The notes under the pieces: model-generated
Databases searched by the model: none
Seen by the model: the letters and a program-made list of their open reading frames with translations, nothing else
Told to the model about the DNA's origin: nothing
Source: Proteromonas lacertae
Taxonomy: Eukaryota > Sar > Bigyra > Opalinata > Proteromonadidae
Assembly (NCBI GenBank): GCA_002245135.1
Contig: NGBS01000878.1
Span: 1-64,000, forward strand
Direction: 5' to 3'
DNA length: 64,000 bases
Part shown: positions 35,370 to 46,971 of the stretch, piece after piece
Layout: the number at the start of each line of letters is the position of its first letter
How positions within the stretch are numbered: position 1 is the stretch's first letter
Position numbers and translations under genes: made by a program

Positions 35370-35578
35370 TTATACTTAATCACTAATTCTATGAAGAAAA
35401 TATAATTCATTTGATTGTATTTTGTGTTTATATTATTACATATTGATTGATTTAATCAATACGATATTTCATTTTATTCTGTGACACCATATACGATAAA
35501 AGTAATTATAACACAAAATATGTGATATATACTATCAAATAAATGCATTATTTTGTTTATAAGATATAATTAATTTAT

Positions 35579-36286
35579 CTAATTATTTGCTTTTAAAGTT
35601 AAATCAATTGGAATATCATCTCTATTTAGCAATACTTCTTCAATCTTTTTTCCTACTAACATCAAGTATAAATTCTATATTTTCAGCAGTAATACCGCAA
35701 TTATTTAAGAATTTACATTTTTAAAACTAATAGTATCTATACTATCATAAATAATGTAGTTTTTCAGTATTTTATACATGTCATCATCAATATCCCTAAT
35801 TGCAACACTTATAGTGGTGAATGAACCATCTTTCTCTATATATCCAAGAATGAAGCACATATCTTTATTTCATCATTTAATATGATAGGAATATTACATA
35901 TTGAACATACTATACTGTATATATCATTACTAAATAAGGATTTACTTTGAATTACCTCTTCCAAATCTCTCAAGTAATAATTTCTTTCCAATACGATAAA
36001 TTCACTACATTTTTTTATTTGATATACTTGAAAAGTATAAATGATAGAAATAAAACAATTTAACTAAAATGAGTTATCCTCTTGAAATTTTAATATCTAT
36101 TTTTCTTTTATTCCATACACATTTATTATATTAAACATTTTAATATCACTAACTTGTAGTGCAACAAATTCTACTTCACTAATACTCTTTTCTACTCTTT
36201 CTTTTATTTGCAATTGTATATTGTCATAAATACATTTGTATTATATAGCAACATTGAGGTTAATACATCATTTACAAACAATTCAT
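35579..36286 (-). CDS. poorly resolved spliced gene, unknown function
   Basis: Several conserved-looking protein stretches on the minus strand can be linked by plausible short introns, ending in a TAG at 35579-35581. They include SISEVEFVALQVSDIKMFN, LERNYYLRDLEEVIQSKS, GYIEKDGSFTTISVAIRDID and GKKIEEVLLNRDDIPIDL. The last intron, about 42 nt near 35670-35715 (GTAAAT...ATATAG), is convincing. Two others need AAAG or unusually long forms. The start at 36286 is a guess. A decayed gene with frameshifts is the alternative. I do not recognise the family. Confidence 0.4.
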
Positions 36287-36423
36287 TTTTTCATAAAACA
36301 ATAAAACAAAGTAAATGAACATTTAATAGAATATAAAAATATAGTATTTCTAAACAACTAAATATGATAAAACTCAAAACTATACAAATGTAAATTATAC
36401 ACTCTATGAGGATGATACTATGA

Positions 36424-37423
36424 TCAATTACTAGAAGATGGCGGTAATAACACTTTATATGATGATGATTGGGTAGAGTTATATATTTCAGGCATTAGTG
36501 GTTGTTGTTGAGTTGGTTGATCGATATTCACTACATAACTACCTTTAGCTTGTTGTGGTTGTGGTTGGTTTTGAGGTAAAGGTGATGGTTGATTCATATT
36601 TATAGTATTTGTATTTGGAGGTGTTAAATCTACTGGAATTCCTTGAACTATGTTATAAAGTTGTTGTTGCTGATGCTGTGGTTGTTGTTGTAGCTGTTGA
36701 ATTTGAGCTAAAGGTATTCCACTCATTAATACACCATCAGTTGTAATAAAGTTAATCATTTCAATACCTCCTTGATTTGACAATCGATTTATATATGTAT
36801 TATTGAAATATGGATGATTGAAAAGACTTTTACCTTTAATAATTGAAATTAACTACATAATAGCAAAACATATAATATATACTGAAACAAAAATTATTAT
36901 TATAAATAATGAAATACTTACGTACAAGTATACATCAAAATTTTTATTCAAATAAAAATCACATATATCTCTATCGCTTATATCACCTTCTTCACATCTT
37001 CTTATTATATGTTCCTTTTCTGATGCTTTTATTGTCCACTTTATAATATAAAAAATCTAATCATAATAACGTATATTAGACAAATAATACTGACAGAACA
37101 ACTTCGCAAATACTGCATGACGTAAACTGTATATAAATAATAATGATTCATAATACAATATTCCATAATCCTTTTTCTTTATTGTTATAGCCAACAATAC
37201 CGCATATTGGAATTACAATTGATAGAAATGTTGATAAAACTGCCAGTTCAATAGCATAAGTAAAATAGGATATGATCATATTGGTTATAAACATTAACTA
37301 TTATAAAAATAAAAAAATACTGCTACTAAAATAGATAAACCTATTGACCATCTATATGTATTCTTCAAATCATCTGGTGGTTGTTGAGACTATAAATAAT
37401 AAATACAGCTATACTTCTTCCAT
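36424..37423 (-). CDS. tetraspan membrane protein with Gln/Pro-rich tail, copy A (285 aa)
   Basis: Six exons, all phase 0: 37423-37415, 37389-37321, 37297-37157, 37126-37091, 37056-36883, 36852-36424. Introns are 25, 23, 30, 34 and 30 nt. The first exon encodes only Met-Glu-Glu. Four hydrophobic segments are predicted at about residues 18-38, 42-63, 74-93 and 128-150, with a charged loop rich in Cys, Asp and Arg between the third and fourth (RRCEEGDISDRD). A cytoplasmic-looking tail of about 135 residues is rich in Gln, Pro and Asn and ends YNSTQSSSYKVLLPPSSSN. The tail start (MINFITTDGVLMSGIP) is shared with copy B. The family is unrecognised. It lies head-to-tail with copy B and shares an identical 5' region with it. 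Confidence 0.75.
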
Positions 37424-37496
37424 TAAAAACAAAAAAATAACAATTTGGGGAAATTTTGGTTGAAAATGTTTAAACAATTTCTGTTTTATCAGTTAT
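37367..37496 (-). repeat. identical 130-bp promoter/5' block, copy A
   Basis: The 130 bp at 37367-37496 are identical to 38524-38653. The block spans the upstream region, start codon, exon 1, the 25-nt first intron and the start of exon 2 of the tetraspan gene. Flanking coding sequence is clearly diverged. Confidence 0.9.
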
Positions 37497-37644
37497 ACAG
37501 AGTAATTACTTCACTGATATAATTATATTTCATTTCATAACATGATATTCACACAAATAATTAACAAAACATAAAATTATAATATTTCCATACTATAAAA
37601 CAGATTATATTCTAACAAAGATGTTGATTTTAATGATATTCAAT

Positions 37645-38580
37645 TTAACTAGGGGATTTATTGTATTTTTCATTATTTGAAGGAGGTGGTAGTAGTACTT
37701 TTGATGAATCTGATTGACTAGAGTTATATACTTCAGGTATTAATGGTTGTGGATTAATATTAACTACATATGAATTTGGAGGGATTGGATCTGTAGGTAT
37801 AGCTTGAACTATATTATAAGGCTGTTGTGGTGGTAATTGTTGAGATGGTGAAGTAACTGGTATTCCACTCACAACTACACCATTAGCTGTAACAAATTGC
37901 ATCATTTCCATTCCTCCTTGATTTGTTGTATTTGATAATTGATCAATTGATATATAACCAAAATATGGATGATTAGTAATACTTCTTCCTTTATTACATG
38001 ATAAGAACTATTTATATAATAAGCTAATATATATATACTGAGAATATTATTATCATTATAGATAGGATTACACTTATATAGAAAAATACATAAAACCATT
38101 TACTACAATATAAATCACACAACTTAAATTTTGAATAATCTTCATCTCTTCTACATTTTTCTGCAGCATATTCTCGGAATAAAGACATTATTATCCAATT
38201 AAGAATATAAAAACTCTATAAAAATTATAGAAACATATTAATATACAGCTGCTACAATTTCACAGGCATTACAAAATGTAAACTACATTAAATAATATTA
38301 TATATATACAAATCCCCACAAACAACTATTTTTACTTCTTAAACTATAAACACCAAGTAAAGGGATAAATAATGATAATATTGAAGGTGGAAAAGAAAAA
38401 AAATCATCAGTCTTAGTATAGACTGAGATTATCAAATATATAACGAATGATAACTAACTTAAAATAAACTCATATACTGTAGTTAAAGCTGATAAACCTA
38501 TAGACCATTTGGATCTTATTTTAAAATCATCTGGTGGTTGTTGAGACTATAAATAATAAATACAGCTATACTTCTTCCAT
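37645..38580 (-). CDS. tetraspan membrane protein with Gln/Pro-rich tail, copy B (265 aa)
   Basis: The exon structure is identical to copy A, again all phase 0: 38580-38572, 38546-38478, 38453-38310, 38282-38247, 38215-38039, 38007-37645. Introns are 25, 24, 27, 31 and 31 nt. It begins MEESQQPPDD like copy A, then diverges strongly in the membrane segments (WSIGLSALTT; FYISVILSIMIIIFS). It becomes similar again in NHPYF, the MMQFVTANGVVVSGIP block and the tail end YNSSQSDSSKVLLPPPSNN. The pattern of identical 5' end, diverged middle and similar tail suggests an old tandem duplication with recent conversion of the promoter end. The family and role are unknown; a multi-pass surface or endomembrane protein is inferred. 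Confidence 0.75.
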
Positions 38581-38653
38581 TAAAAACAAAAAAATAACAA
38601 TTTGGGGAAATTTTGGTTGAAAATGTTTAAACAATTTCTGTTTTATCAGTTAT
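38524..38653 (-). repeat. identical 130-bp promoter/5' block, copy B
   Basis: This is the partner of 37367-37496, offset by 1,157 bp, with no mismatch seen by eye. It covers the promoter-proximal region and first intron of the downstream tandem copy. Confidence 0.9.
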
Positions 38654-38800
38654 TCAATGATTATAAACTATATTCATACATATATTGATTTATTTTGTTA
38701 TATTTTGTTTAAAATAGAAGGTTGTTTAGATGTCTATTTAGAGTGAAATTCATTTTAACAGAACAAAGCAAATACAATACATTATATATATCATTATTGT

Positions 38801-40445
38801 TTATAAAATAGGTTTACTGGATAATTTCTGGATTTTTTCTTTCACCTTCTGATACAACTTATAATCATCTTTTGCTCCTAGTAAATCCTCTCTCGTTGAA
38901 ACACTTCGGCCATTCTTCAATTCAAATTCTTCTTCATATTTCTTTAACCTTTCAGATATCTCTTTCTTCTGATTTATTAAATAATTGAATGTCTTTTTAT
39001 ATCTCATACATTGCTTCAAATGATCTCTATATACTTCTAATTTTCTTATAGGTAATCTATCTACACTTCCAGGCTATATAATATTATAAATTATATATAT
39101 ATATATATATACAGCACGATGATAATGTGCATAAAATACACTTTCATACTTATCTATTTCTTCATTTACTGATGTTTTCACTAACTCCATTTCTTTCATT
39201 TCCATTGATTTTAATTCATCATCTGTATAAAATGGAACATCACAATTTTCAATTGAATAACTAAATTTCTTTTTATTATTCGTATTACTATATTTTCTTA
39301 AACCATTTACTTGCTTGGAAGTACTTAAATGGTTTTGAATATTCAATGTTTTGACTATTTCGGATAGTTCAGGGTGTTGTTTTCTTACAATATAACCTCT
39401 ATATAAACATTGTATTTCAGTTGCAGCATTATCTATTCAAATATAAATTAAAAATTAAAATACTTGTGAGTGTTTTCTTTAATGAATTATATTGTCTATA
39501 AACATCTTTAATTGCGGAATAATCTCTTATTTTTTCAGGTTTATTTCCATATTCAGCTAAATAGATCTTTTCATATTCGTGAATTTGTTTCTTCAAGTGA
39601 TGATAATATTGTAATAGATCTCGAACTTCACTAATTCTACTCTTCTTTCCAGAAATATATATATAATAGAATGGTGAAATATTGCCTTGATAATCGATAA
39701 TTTCTTTCATTAAATGGGAGATTGTTTCATTGTGATGACATTTTATTGGTTTCTATTCATAAAAATAAAGACAAATCAATAAGATGATAATAAAACAAAA
39801 ACATACTTCAAATAATTCATCAAAATGATCTAGTAAATATTTTATGTACAATTTGATTGTTGGGATTCCTAACGAATGTTTTACACTCATAAATGCTCCT
39901 GATTTAGGTTTACAGATTATTGGGGCAAATTTGGTGATTAAACAATCACTATTTAAATCGTTATCTACTTTCTTAGAAGATAGTAATTTTATCATCTTCA
40001 ATATGGATTTCAGATATTCAAAACATCTATTATTATAATAAATACTTATTTATATAGAATTCATACCTTGGAGTCATGTGGCTTAAAAGATCTGACGTAG
40101 TATCTAATGTGGGAGCTACACTATTAAATATAATTAGATATACGAGATTTAGTTGTGCAATATTCGAAATCAATTAACGAACAAGGGAGAAGCTTTAGAA
40201 AATAGAGAAATACAGAAGCAACCATTCCTGGAGGACATTGATCTAACACAGACGTTATACCTGTTTATCTATTAACTACAATAATTATACCAGCTTCATA
40301 TTTTCTCATTACTTCTTGAATTTCTGAAGGATTTTCTTCTTCAAAGAATAACCTCGGATAAGTCTTGCCTAGTATATAGCGTTAGAAACAAAATACATCT
40401 CCCTGTCAAATACTTTATACATGTAGAGAACAGAGGGTTTATCAT
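38801..40445 (-). CDS. RhoGAP-domain protein with FAM13-like C-terminus (464 aa)
   Basis: Eight exons: 40445-40397, 40368-40291, 40260-40144, 40115-40067, 40026-39807, 39752-39464, 39432-39113, 39073-38801. Introns are 28-54 nt with consistent phases. Residues 1-150 read as a RhoGAP fold: NPLFSTCIKYL, EIQEVMRKYEAGI, then DQCPPGMVASVFLYFLKLLP (helix with the LP motif), and NSDCLITKFAPIICKPKSG, equivalent to the N-x-M-x-x-x-N-L...FAP segment. The usual Arg-finger position of the GIFR motif reads RLFF, so GAP catalysis is doubtful. The C-terminal half has two FAM13-type coiled-coil motifs (YEKIYLAEYGNKPEKIRDYS and YEEEFELKNGRSVSTRED). RhoGAP plus such motifs is the FAM13A/B layout. It likely binds Rho-family GTPases. 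The first four exons are under 120 nt each and were recovered by splicing. Confidence 0.78.
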
Positions 40446-40676
40446 TCAAAAATATAGACGTTTCAAGTATGTTGAGATTTATTTTTTATTACATCCCTAT
40501 TACAACACACTCTCTCATAGTGAAAATAATCAAAATATTTGTTAGATTGTATTATTGCACCTATCAAATAACATATTTAACTCATTCTATCACAAAATCA
40601 ATCAAAAATTATGCATTTGAATGTTATTTAGCCAACTACAACAGTTGTTAATATAATAAAATACATTAGGAATGCT

Positions 40677-41027
40677 CTACATTGATGTGTATTTAGTAAC
40701 TGCCTTTGTACCTTCTGATACAGCATGTTTTGATAATTCACCTGGTAATAATAGTCTAACTGATGTCTGAATTTCACGACTGGTTAATGTGGCTTTTCTG
40801 TTATATCTAGCTAAATGAACTGCTTCTTCAGCAAGTCTTTCAAAGGTATCGTTGACAAATGAATTCATAATTGACATAGCTCGCTTGCTAATACCAACAT
40901 CTGGATGCACCTGCTTTAAAACTTTGTATATATAGGATGAGTATGTCTCGATTCTCTTCTTCTTTCTATGAGCGTTATCAGACTTCTTTTTAGTGCTTTT
41001 CACACTCTTATTTGGAGTTTTTGCCAT
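40677..41027 (-). CDS. H2B: histone H2B
   Basis: This is a core nucleosome histone of 116 residues. The short basic N-tail ([25 protein letters not shown]) is followed by the full histone fold: [57 protein letters not shown] and the C-terminal helix ending [10 protein letters not shown]. The C-terminal Lys that is ubiquitinated in H2B (AVTKYTS) is present. It has no intron, and the frame ends in TAG. It is transcribed away from H2A with 182 bp between the two start codons, so expression is probably shared and cell-cycle linked. The length is a little under the usual 120-125 because the N-tail is short. Confidence 0.97.
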   Translation of the reverse strand: MAKTPNKSVKSTKKKSDNAHRKKKRIETYSSYIYKVLKQVHPDVGISKRAMSIMNSFVNDTFERLAEEAVHLARYNRKATLTSREIQTSVRLLLPGELSKHAVSEGTKAVTKYTSM

Positions 41028-41209
41028 TTGCTAGAGTTATATAAGCAAGAATATATACGATTTTAAGCGCCAAACAACTGCCAATAACTTCTTTCTAAAT
41101 TCTAAAAGATCAAAAATCATTCTATTCAAATCCTGCGATTTGATTGGACTAAATAAAAAGCGCGCCAAAAGTGTTTTATTAATTCATTCTATTTCTCACT
41201 CTATAGTTA
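41028..41209. promoter_or_regulatory. bidirectional H2B/H2A promoter with E2F-like sites
   Basis: The 182-bp gap has two GC-rich motifs that match the E2F/DP consensus (TTTGGCGC on the minus strand): GCGCCAAA at 41067-41074 and GCGCGCCAAAA at 41160-41170. Each is near one gene. CCAAT at 41081-41085 and ATTGG at 41143-41147 could be CCAAT boxes in opposite orientation. A TATATAAG-like word lies at about 41037-41045. These fit S-phase control of histone genes; binding is inference. Confidence 0.6.
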
Positions 41210-41632
41210 ATGTCAGGTAAAGGTAAAGGAGGAAGAGGTGGTAAAACAAGTGGTAAGACCATTTCAAGATCATCCAAGGCTGGACTTACATTCCCTGTAG
41301 GAAGAATCGCTAGATTGATGAGAAATGAACATGTAGCTGATCGTATTGGTGCTGGTGCTCCAGTTTATTTGGCGGCTGTGATTGAGTATTTAACTGCTGA
41401 GATTCTTGAATTAGCAGGAAACTCAGCCAAAGATAGTAAAAAATCTAGAATTATTCCACGTAATATTCAATTAGCAATAAGAAATGATGAAGAATTCGCT
41501 AAATTGTTTAATAATGTGACTATTGCAGGAGGAGGTACTTTACAGATGATCCATCAAGAATTATTAGCAAAGGGAAGTAAAGCAGCAGCTGATAGTGATA
41601 ATGAAACTGGTTCTGCTTCACAAGCTTACTAA
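41210..41632 (+). CDS. H2A: histone H2A, H2A.X-like with SQAY tail
   Basis: This core histone of 140 residues has an N-tail rich in Gly/Lys ([16 protein letters not shown]). The H2A fold is complete ([15 protein letters not shown], the acidic-patch helix [40 protein letters not shown]). It ends SQAY, aligned with the SQ-E/D-hydrophobic C-terminus of H2A.X whose Ser is phosphorylated at DNA breaks; here the acidic residue is Ala. It has no intron and ends in TAA. As the only H2A in the window, paired with H2B, it may be the canonical H2A doubling as H2A.X, as in yeasts and other protists. Confidence 0.96.
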   Translation: MSGKGKGGRGGKTSGKTISRSSKAGLTFPVGRIARLMRNEHVADRIGAGAPVYLAAVIEYLTAEILELAGNSAKDSKKSRIIPRNIQLAIRNDEEFAKLFNNVTIAGGGTLQMIHQELLAKGSKAAADSDNETGSASQAY

Positions 41633-41751
41633 TTATTTATTTAAATCTTTTTCTCTACATTTTTAATGTATATTTTAGGTTTCCTCCCATACACACATAC
41701 TTTTAATATTAACATAATTAGTCATAATACCAAATTCTTCATAAGAATTGT

Positions 41752-43037
41752 TTAATTATTAATTTTGTTATTAACATTCTTTTTATTCTTATCTAAAACT
41801 ACATCAACACCAACAGCTTCACTAACATTTTTAAATCCATCCTTTTGTAATAATGTAGCTAATTCTAACCTTATATGTGGAATTAGACCAGGTCCAGCAT
41901 ATACCATACTTGTATACACTTCAATAGCAGATGCACCAGCTCTAATCTTCTCATATGCATCTTCAGGACCCATAATACCTCCAACTCCTATAATTGGTAT
42001 TTGACCATTAGTATATTTATACATATCCTTTATACATGCTGTAGAAAGTGGTCCTAATGGCTTTCCACTTAATCCGCCATTCTCATTCACTACTTTGTTG
42101 GTGATATAGGATGGTCTTGATATTGTAGTGTTGCTAACTATCATACCATCAATGCCAACGTTTAATACAACATCAGCTATATCTCTTCTCTCCTCATCGG
42201 TAAGATCTGGTGCAATTTTCACAAAAATTGGTGGTCTTTGTCTTCGTGTCCAATCCATTTCATTTCTAGTATTAATAACATCTGTTAGAAGTGTTGATAA
42301 TTGCTCTTTTCTTTGAAAACTTCTTAAACCAGGAGTATTTGGACTGGATATATTAATTACCATGAAATCACTATATGGAGCCATTCTGATCATACCAACT
42401 TTATAATCATCGCTGGTATTAGGTGACTTTTTATTTTTACCAATATTAACACCTAATATTGCTGTATGATTTGGACTAGTGTAAAAATTCTTTAATCTGT
42501 CCAACACTACAGTCTGTCCAACACTATTAAAACCAAATCGATTAATAACAGCCAAATGTTCAGGTATTCTGAACATTCTTGGCTTTGGATTGCCTGGTTG
42601 TGGTAATGGAGTAACTGTACCAACTTCAATAAAACCAAATCCCAATTTCATAAAAGATCCCATTGCTTCGGCATTCTTATCTAATCCTGCAGCTAAACCA
42701 ACACAATTGGGGAATCTTAAACCACAGATTGTTGTACGTAAGATATCATTTGGCGGATCAAAATAAATTGGTGCTATTAATATAAGATTATAATGATTGT
42801 CTATACTTAAATTAAACTTACCAAGAAGAACAGCCATTCTATGTGCTACTTCAGGATTCATCCATCTCAGAAAACCAACAGAACTATTAGATATCTTCCA
42901 ATACATTGGTAATTTACGAATTGCTTCACTAGTGGATGCCACTGTGATTCCAGCACAGATTCCTACGCCAACAGCCTAGTATAATGTATTGGATATAATA
43001 CAAAGTAGCCAAATCTTCTAGGCCAACTCATAGGCAT
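41752..43037 (-). CDS. DHODH: class 2 dihydroorotate dehydrogenase, mitochondrial (419 aa)
   Basis: This flavoenzyme oxidises dihydroorotate to orotate in pyrimidine synthesis and passes electrons to ubiquinone at the inner mitochondrial membrane. Exons are 43037-43002 and 42975-41752, with a 26-nt intron. The first exon gives MPMSWPRRFGYF, which with the hydrophobic AVGVGICAGITVA forms a targeting peptide plus membrane anchor, as in family 2 enzymes. The core has CGLRFPNCVGLAAGLDKNAE, IEVGTVTPLPQPGNPKPRMF, INRFGFNSVG, NISSPNTPGLR (with the catalytic Ser used by class 2), FVKIAPDL, SNTTISRP and IIGVGGIMGPEDAYEKIRAG for FMN phosphate binding. The C-terminal tail is Lys/Asn-rich. It converges with H2A, 119 bp away. 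Its quinone-linked class implies a respiratory chain. Confidence 0.96.
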
Positions 43038-43173
43038 TTTTTTAATTTTCAATTACAAAAATATATTCGTTTCGTTAATTTAAAATTTCTTTATTAACCA
43101 CAAACAAATACGTTAAATTTCACAAAATGTTAAACAAGATGGAAAAGAAAAAGAATAGTAACTAAAATTAAGG

Positions 43174-46100
43174 TCAAAATATATTTTCATTTATATCATT
43201 TTCAACATCATCATAATATACTGGACACACAATTTCATAATTTTCAGGATTTGAATAGTGTGTCTGTAGTAAATTCATAAACCTCATATTGGAAATAGCA
43301 AATATTTGTTCATCTTGTACAATTTCATTGTGATTCTATCAATATATAAAGCATATAATAAATTATTATTATTATTATACAATTTGTGGAGTGGCAGTAG
43401 TAGTAACAGTGTGTTGATTAGTCAAAATCGCTATATATTTATTCACTTCCATCTTCCAAGCTTCTTCTATTTCATTCCTCCATATTAACTCGCTTACTTC
43501 AACACTTGCCCTTGCCCAACTCTTTTCAGCGGCTTTCTTACCTTCTTCCGCTAAACAATATACAGATTTAGGCTATATATATATATATATATAAAGAATA
43601 AAATATAAATATACCCTTCTATCTCCTGAATTAAAAATCATCGCATTATCAAATACTCTATAAAAATCATTCACAAATTCACCATAACTATCATAAGATC
43701 GATTTTCCAACTTCTTTCTTATTTCCTGTAGACAAATTGGTTGTCTAATGATTAATTCATAAGTTGGATATTGTTTAACATCTACAGGAGTAGTAAAATC
43801 TGTATAATTTGGATCTTTTAATAATGGTGAAATTATACCTTTCAATACAGGATATTGCATTATTTTTCTATTGATAATATCATCTTCTCGTCGTTTTAAC
43901 GATGCAATTGCTCTTTCAGAATCGTAATAATACACTTCCAATAATTCAGTAAAAAATCTCTTCAAATGTACAAATCTCTTTTTATGTTCGTTGATTTGAT
44001 CTTCTGAAGCTCCAATAGGTGGATTGTCTATATTATATTCGATAAAAGAGGAAATATCATCAATAAATCCAGATAAATTATCATCATAATATTTTGTCTC
44101 AAATAATTTGCCTAAATCACCAAATCTTTGGTTTTGACTGATTTTTTTCTATTATTAAAATAAAATATAAACATAAATAATAATAATTATAGAACATACA
44201 TTGAAAAATTGTGTTTCTGCAGATACATATGGATGATGTAATATCTTTTTATAACATTTATAACAATCTTTAATATGTTGACGTCTTTTATATGTTTCTT
44301 CATCCAACTATAAATAATAGATAAATAGATATTAAAATAAAGAATACTTTCTTTCGAGGGTTATGAATACCATCTTCAACTGTTCTTGATGAATATACAG
44401 GTCTTCCTTCATATCTATTCAACTCATTCTCTAAATCAAATTCCAACTGTTTTGCTGCATTATAAATCACTTTATTATAAATATCATCTTTATAAAATGT
44501 TTTGGCATTTGATATAACTAATCTAATTTGATTTACAAATTCATTAAAGGTTTTATATTTTCCATCATTATATTTCTCTATTATTGTCTTTAAATCAATT
44601 GGATTAGATATTTTCTTCCTATATTCTGCCCAATCTTCAGGAATCTTACACATAAATGGAATACACGCTTTATATGTATATTGTACTTCTTTTAATTTCT
44701 CTAATATATTTAATAGTTCAGATTCATTAGTTGTTTCTGTTTGATAGTATGGATGTGAGGTTTTATATTCTGCATCAAGTGATTGGAATGCTTCTTTCAA
44801 TGTCATCGCTGCTATTCTCATATTACTAATCGATTTAGATTCTTCAGTATAATAAGCTAAACAATTATCAAATATTAAATTTACATCTCTAGCAAAGATT
44901 GGATATAGTTTATATTTCCTCAATTGACTCACTAATAATTGGAAATTCATTGCACGTTTAACCACCGTCGAATAACCAGGTAAACTCATTAATTTATTAT
45001 TGGGAGCTTTAAATTCACGATAAGGACGAGTTGGAAATGATGAATCTTGTAATATCCTCAATATTCTATCACATTCTTCATATGGAAGTAAACCGTTATT
45101 TCTTCTATTATTTTTACGTGGTTTATTATTTAGATTATTATTAGTTGAAAAATATGAATTTGTTACACTGTTATTATTATTATTATTAGAATGATTATTA
45201 ATTTTCCTCTTTTTTGTATTTTCCAATACAGTTGCAAATATATCCGTTGAATTATTTGAATTATTTTTCCTTTTTGTTTTTTTATTATATTTTGTTGTTG
45301 TTGTTGTTGAAGTATCTTCTTCATCACTATCTTCATTACTTTCATCTTCTTCTTCTTCATCGTCATCATCATCATCATCATCATTCCGGTTTTTGTTCTT
45401 TTTCCTACTCTTACGTCTACTTTTATAACTATTATTATTGCTAGCAATATTATAATTATTTGTAACAGATATATTTTCACTAACATCATTTACATCTACA
45501 TCAATTGTGTCAATATCAATTCCATCATCATCATCATCAATATCATTAGATATTTTATAATCATTATTATTACCTTCTTTGTTTGCTTTATAATTCTTAT
45601 ACAAAGTATCAATCTCTTTCAATTGAATCTGTGAATATTTAATCCATTTCTTTGATTCTTTATTATTTTGTTCTGTAGTGTAATACTTTATACAATTCTG
45701 AAATACTAATTGATAATCATTGACAAATTCTTCAATTGAATGATATTTATTAAATGTCAACTTAAACTATTTATAAATTTAATAAATAATATATATATAC
45801 GATAATATCTTCAAAAAGTATTGGATTATGAACAATTGCCTTATAATTTGGCACTAATTCCAATATTGATTTATACATATAAGCAGATAACAATGAACTT
45901 TTATCAATTTTCTTACTATAGATCATTTCTACCCATTCAAAACATCTCCATTTCTCTTTAAATGATGTTATATTGTAATATAACTTAGTGTATAATTCTT
46001 CTTCAAATGATTGGAGGAATGTAATAGCTGTTCGCCTTAGCTTCGCTATTTCATTGGTATAAATTGTGTTGAAAAATAGACAGTTATATGTTATATAACT

Positions 46101-46801
46101 CATGTCTTCTATAAAATCTTGTAGTTTGGAGTATTGATTATTATATATTTTATACTATTCAAAAATATAAATAAAAATGAAAGAATGTGTATTTTTATAC
46201 TTCAATAGATTTAATACACACCGGCTTTTTTATTCTTTCGTAATATATTGTATTAGAACGTGGAACAAATGTACTAAAGTTACGAGAATATGATTTTTGA
46301 GATGACAAGGAATTGATAATTCTAATGCAAGCTATCTTCTGATCATAAGATAGTGATGGCTTCTATTTATATATTATACATATGAATTACTATAAAATAC
46401 AACTATATTTGAGTATATTGACTGTTCTTTTTGCTTTTCCAGACATATACGGTCGAATTTATCTAAACCTTTTAAAAAATATATTAATAATTGTTCATTG
46501 TGATTTGGAGAAGAATTTGAATAAGATTGAATTGCTGTGAGGAATATACGCCGTGTCTTCCTTATAAAATCATCTACATTGGGGAATAAGCAAGAGTCCA
46601 AAGTGCTTCCTAACCGGATCTACAGATAGACATACAATTAAATACTTGTATTTGTTTATAATCTAAAAGATGATATTTTGACCGACTAGAATCACTTTCT
46701 TCTTTTGCCGCCCTCCATTGAAAGAATGTGTCAAATTCTGGCGAGTTCCAATCAAATGCCATAAATATTTCACTTATAGCATTATAATTGCTCTCCTGCA
46801 T
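43174..46801 (-). CDS. polybromo-like multi-bromodomain protein (1,101 aa)
   Basis: This is a probable chromatin reader, perhaps a subunit of a PBAF/RSC-type remodeller. Nine exons, all phase 0: 46801-46646, 46619-46401, 46362-46201, 46154-45801, 45766-44348, 44307-44200, 44148-43615, 43572-43381, 43335-43174. Introns are 26-51 nt. At least five bromodomain-like units are visible through their acetyl-lysine-binding Asn and following aromatic: NCLFFN (about 205), NCIKYY (about 320), NCLAYY (about 610), NAKTFY (about 735) and NAMIFN (about 975). A more degenerate one lies at the N-terminus. A long Asn/Asp/Ser-rich, disordered, basic linker separates the third and fourth. The ZA-loop Pro residues are often missing, so ligand binding may vary. 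The start ATG at 46801 is the first in frame; an upstream exon is possible. The frame ends in TGA. Confidence 0.8.
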
Positions 46802-46971
46802 GGCTAGAAAATCGACATAATTAAAATCAAGCCTCAAGCTGGTTTTAAATGATTTTTTTAAGACGATATTGAGATATTTATTCCCTCATTTTATATTATT
46901 GGTTCTTAAAACTACCATATCACCAAGTACACAAAATATTAAGGAATAAATAGAGAAAAATCTAAAAAATT

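Noticed and set aside
40469-40651. Plus-strand frame of 60 residues before H2B
   Set aside because: No homology or coding pattern, and it lies in the short gap between RhoGAP and H2B; likely chance.
45163-45489. Minus-strand Met/Lys/Ile-rich frame
   Set aside because: Alternative frame of the Asp/Asn/Ser-rich linker of the polybromo-like protein; it is microsatellite-driven.
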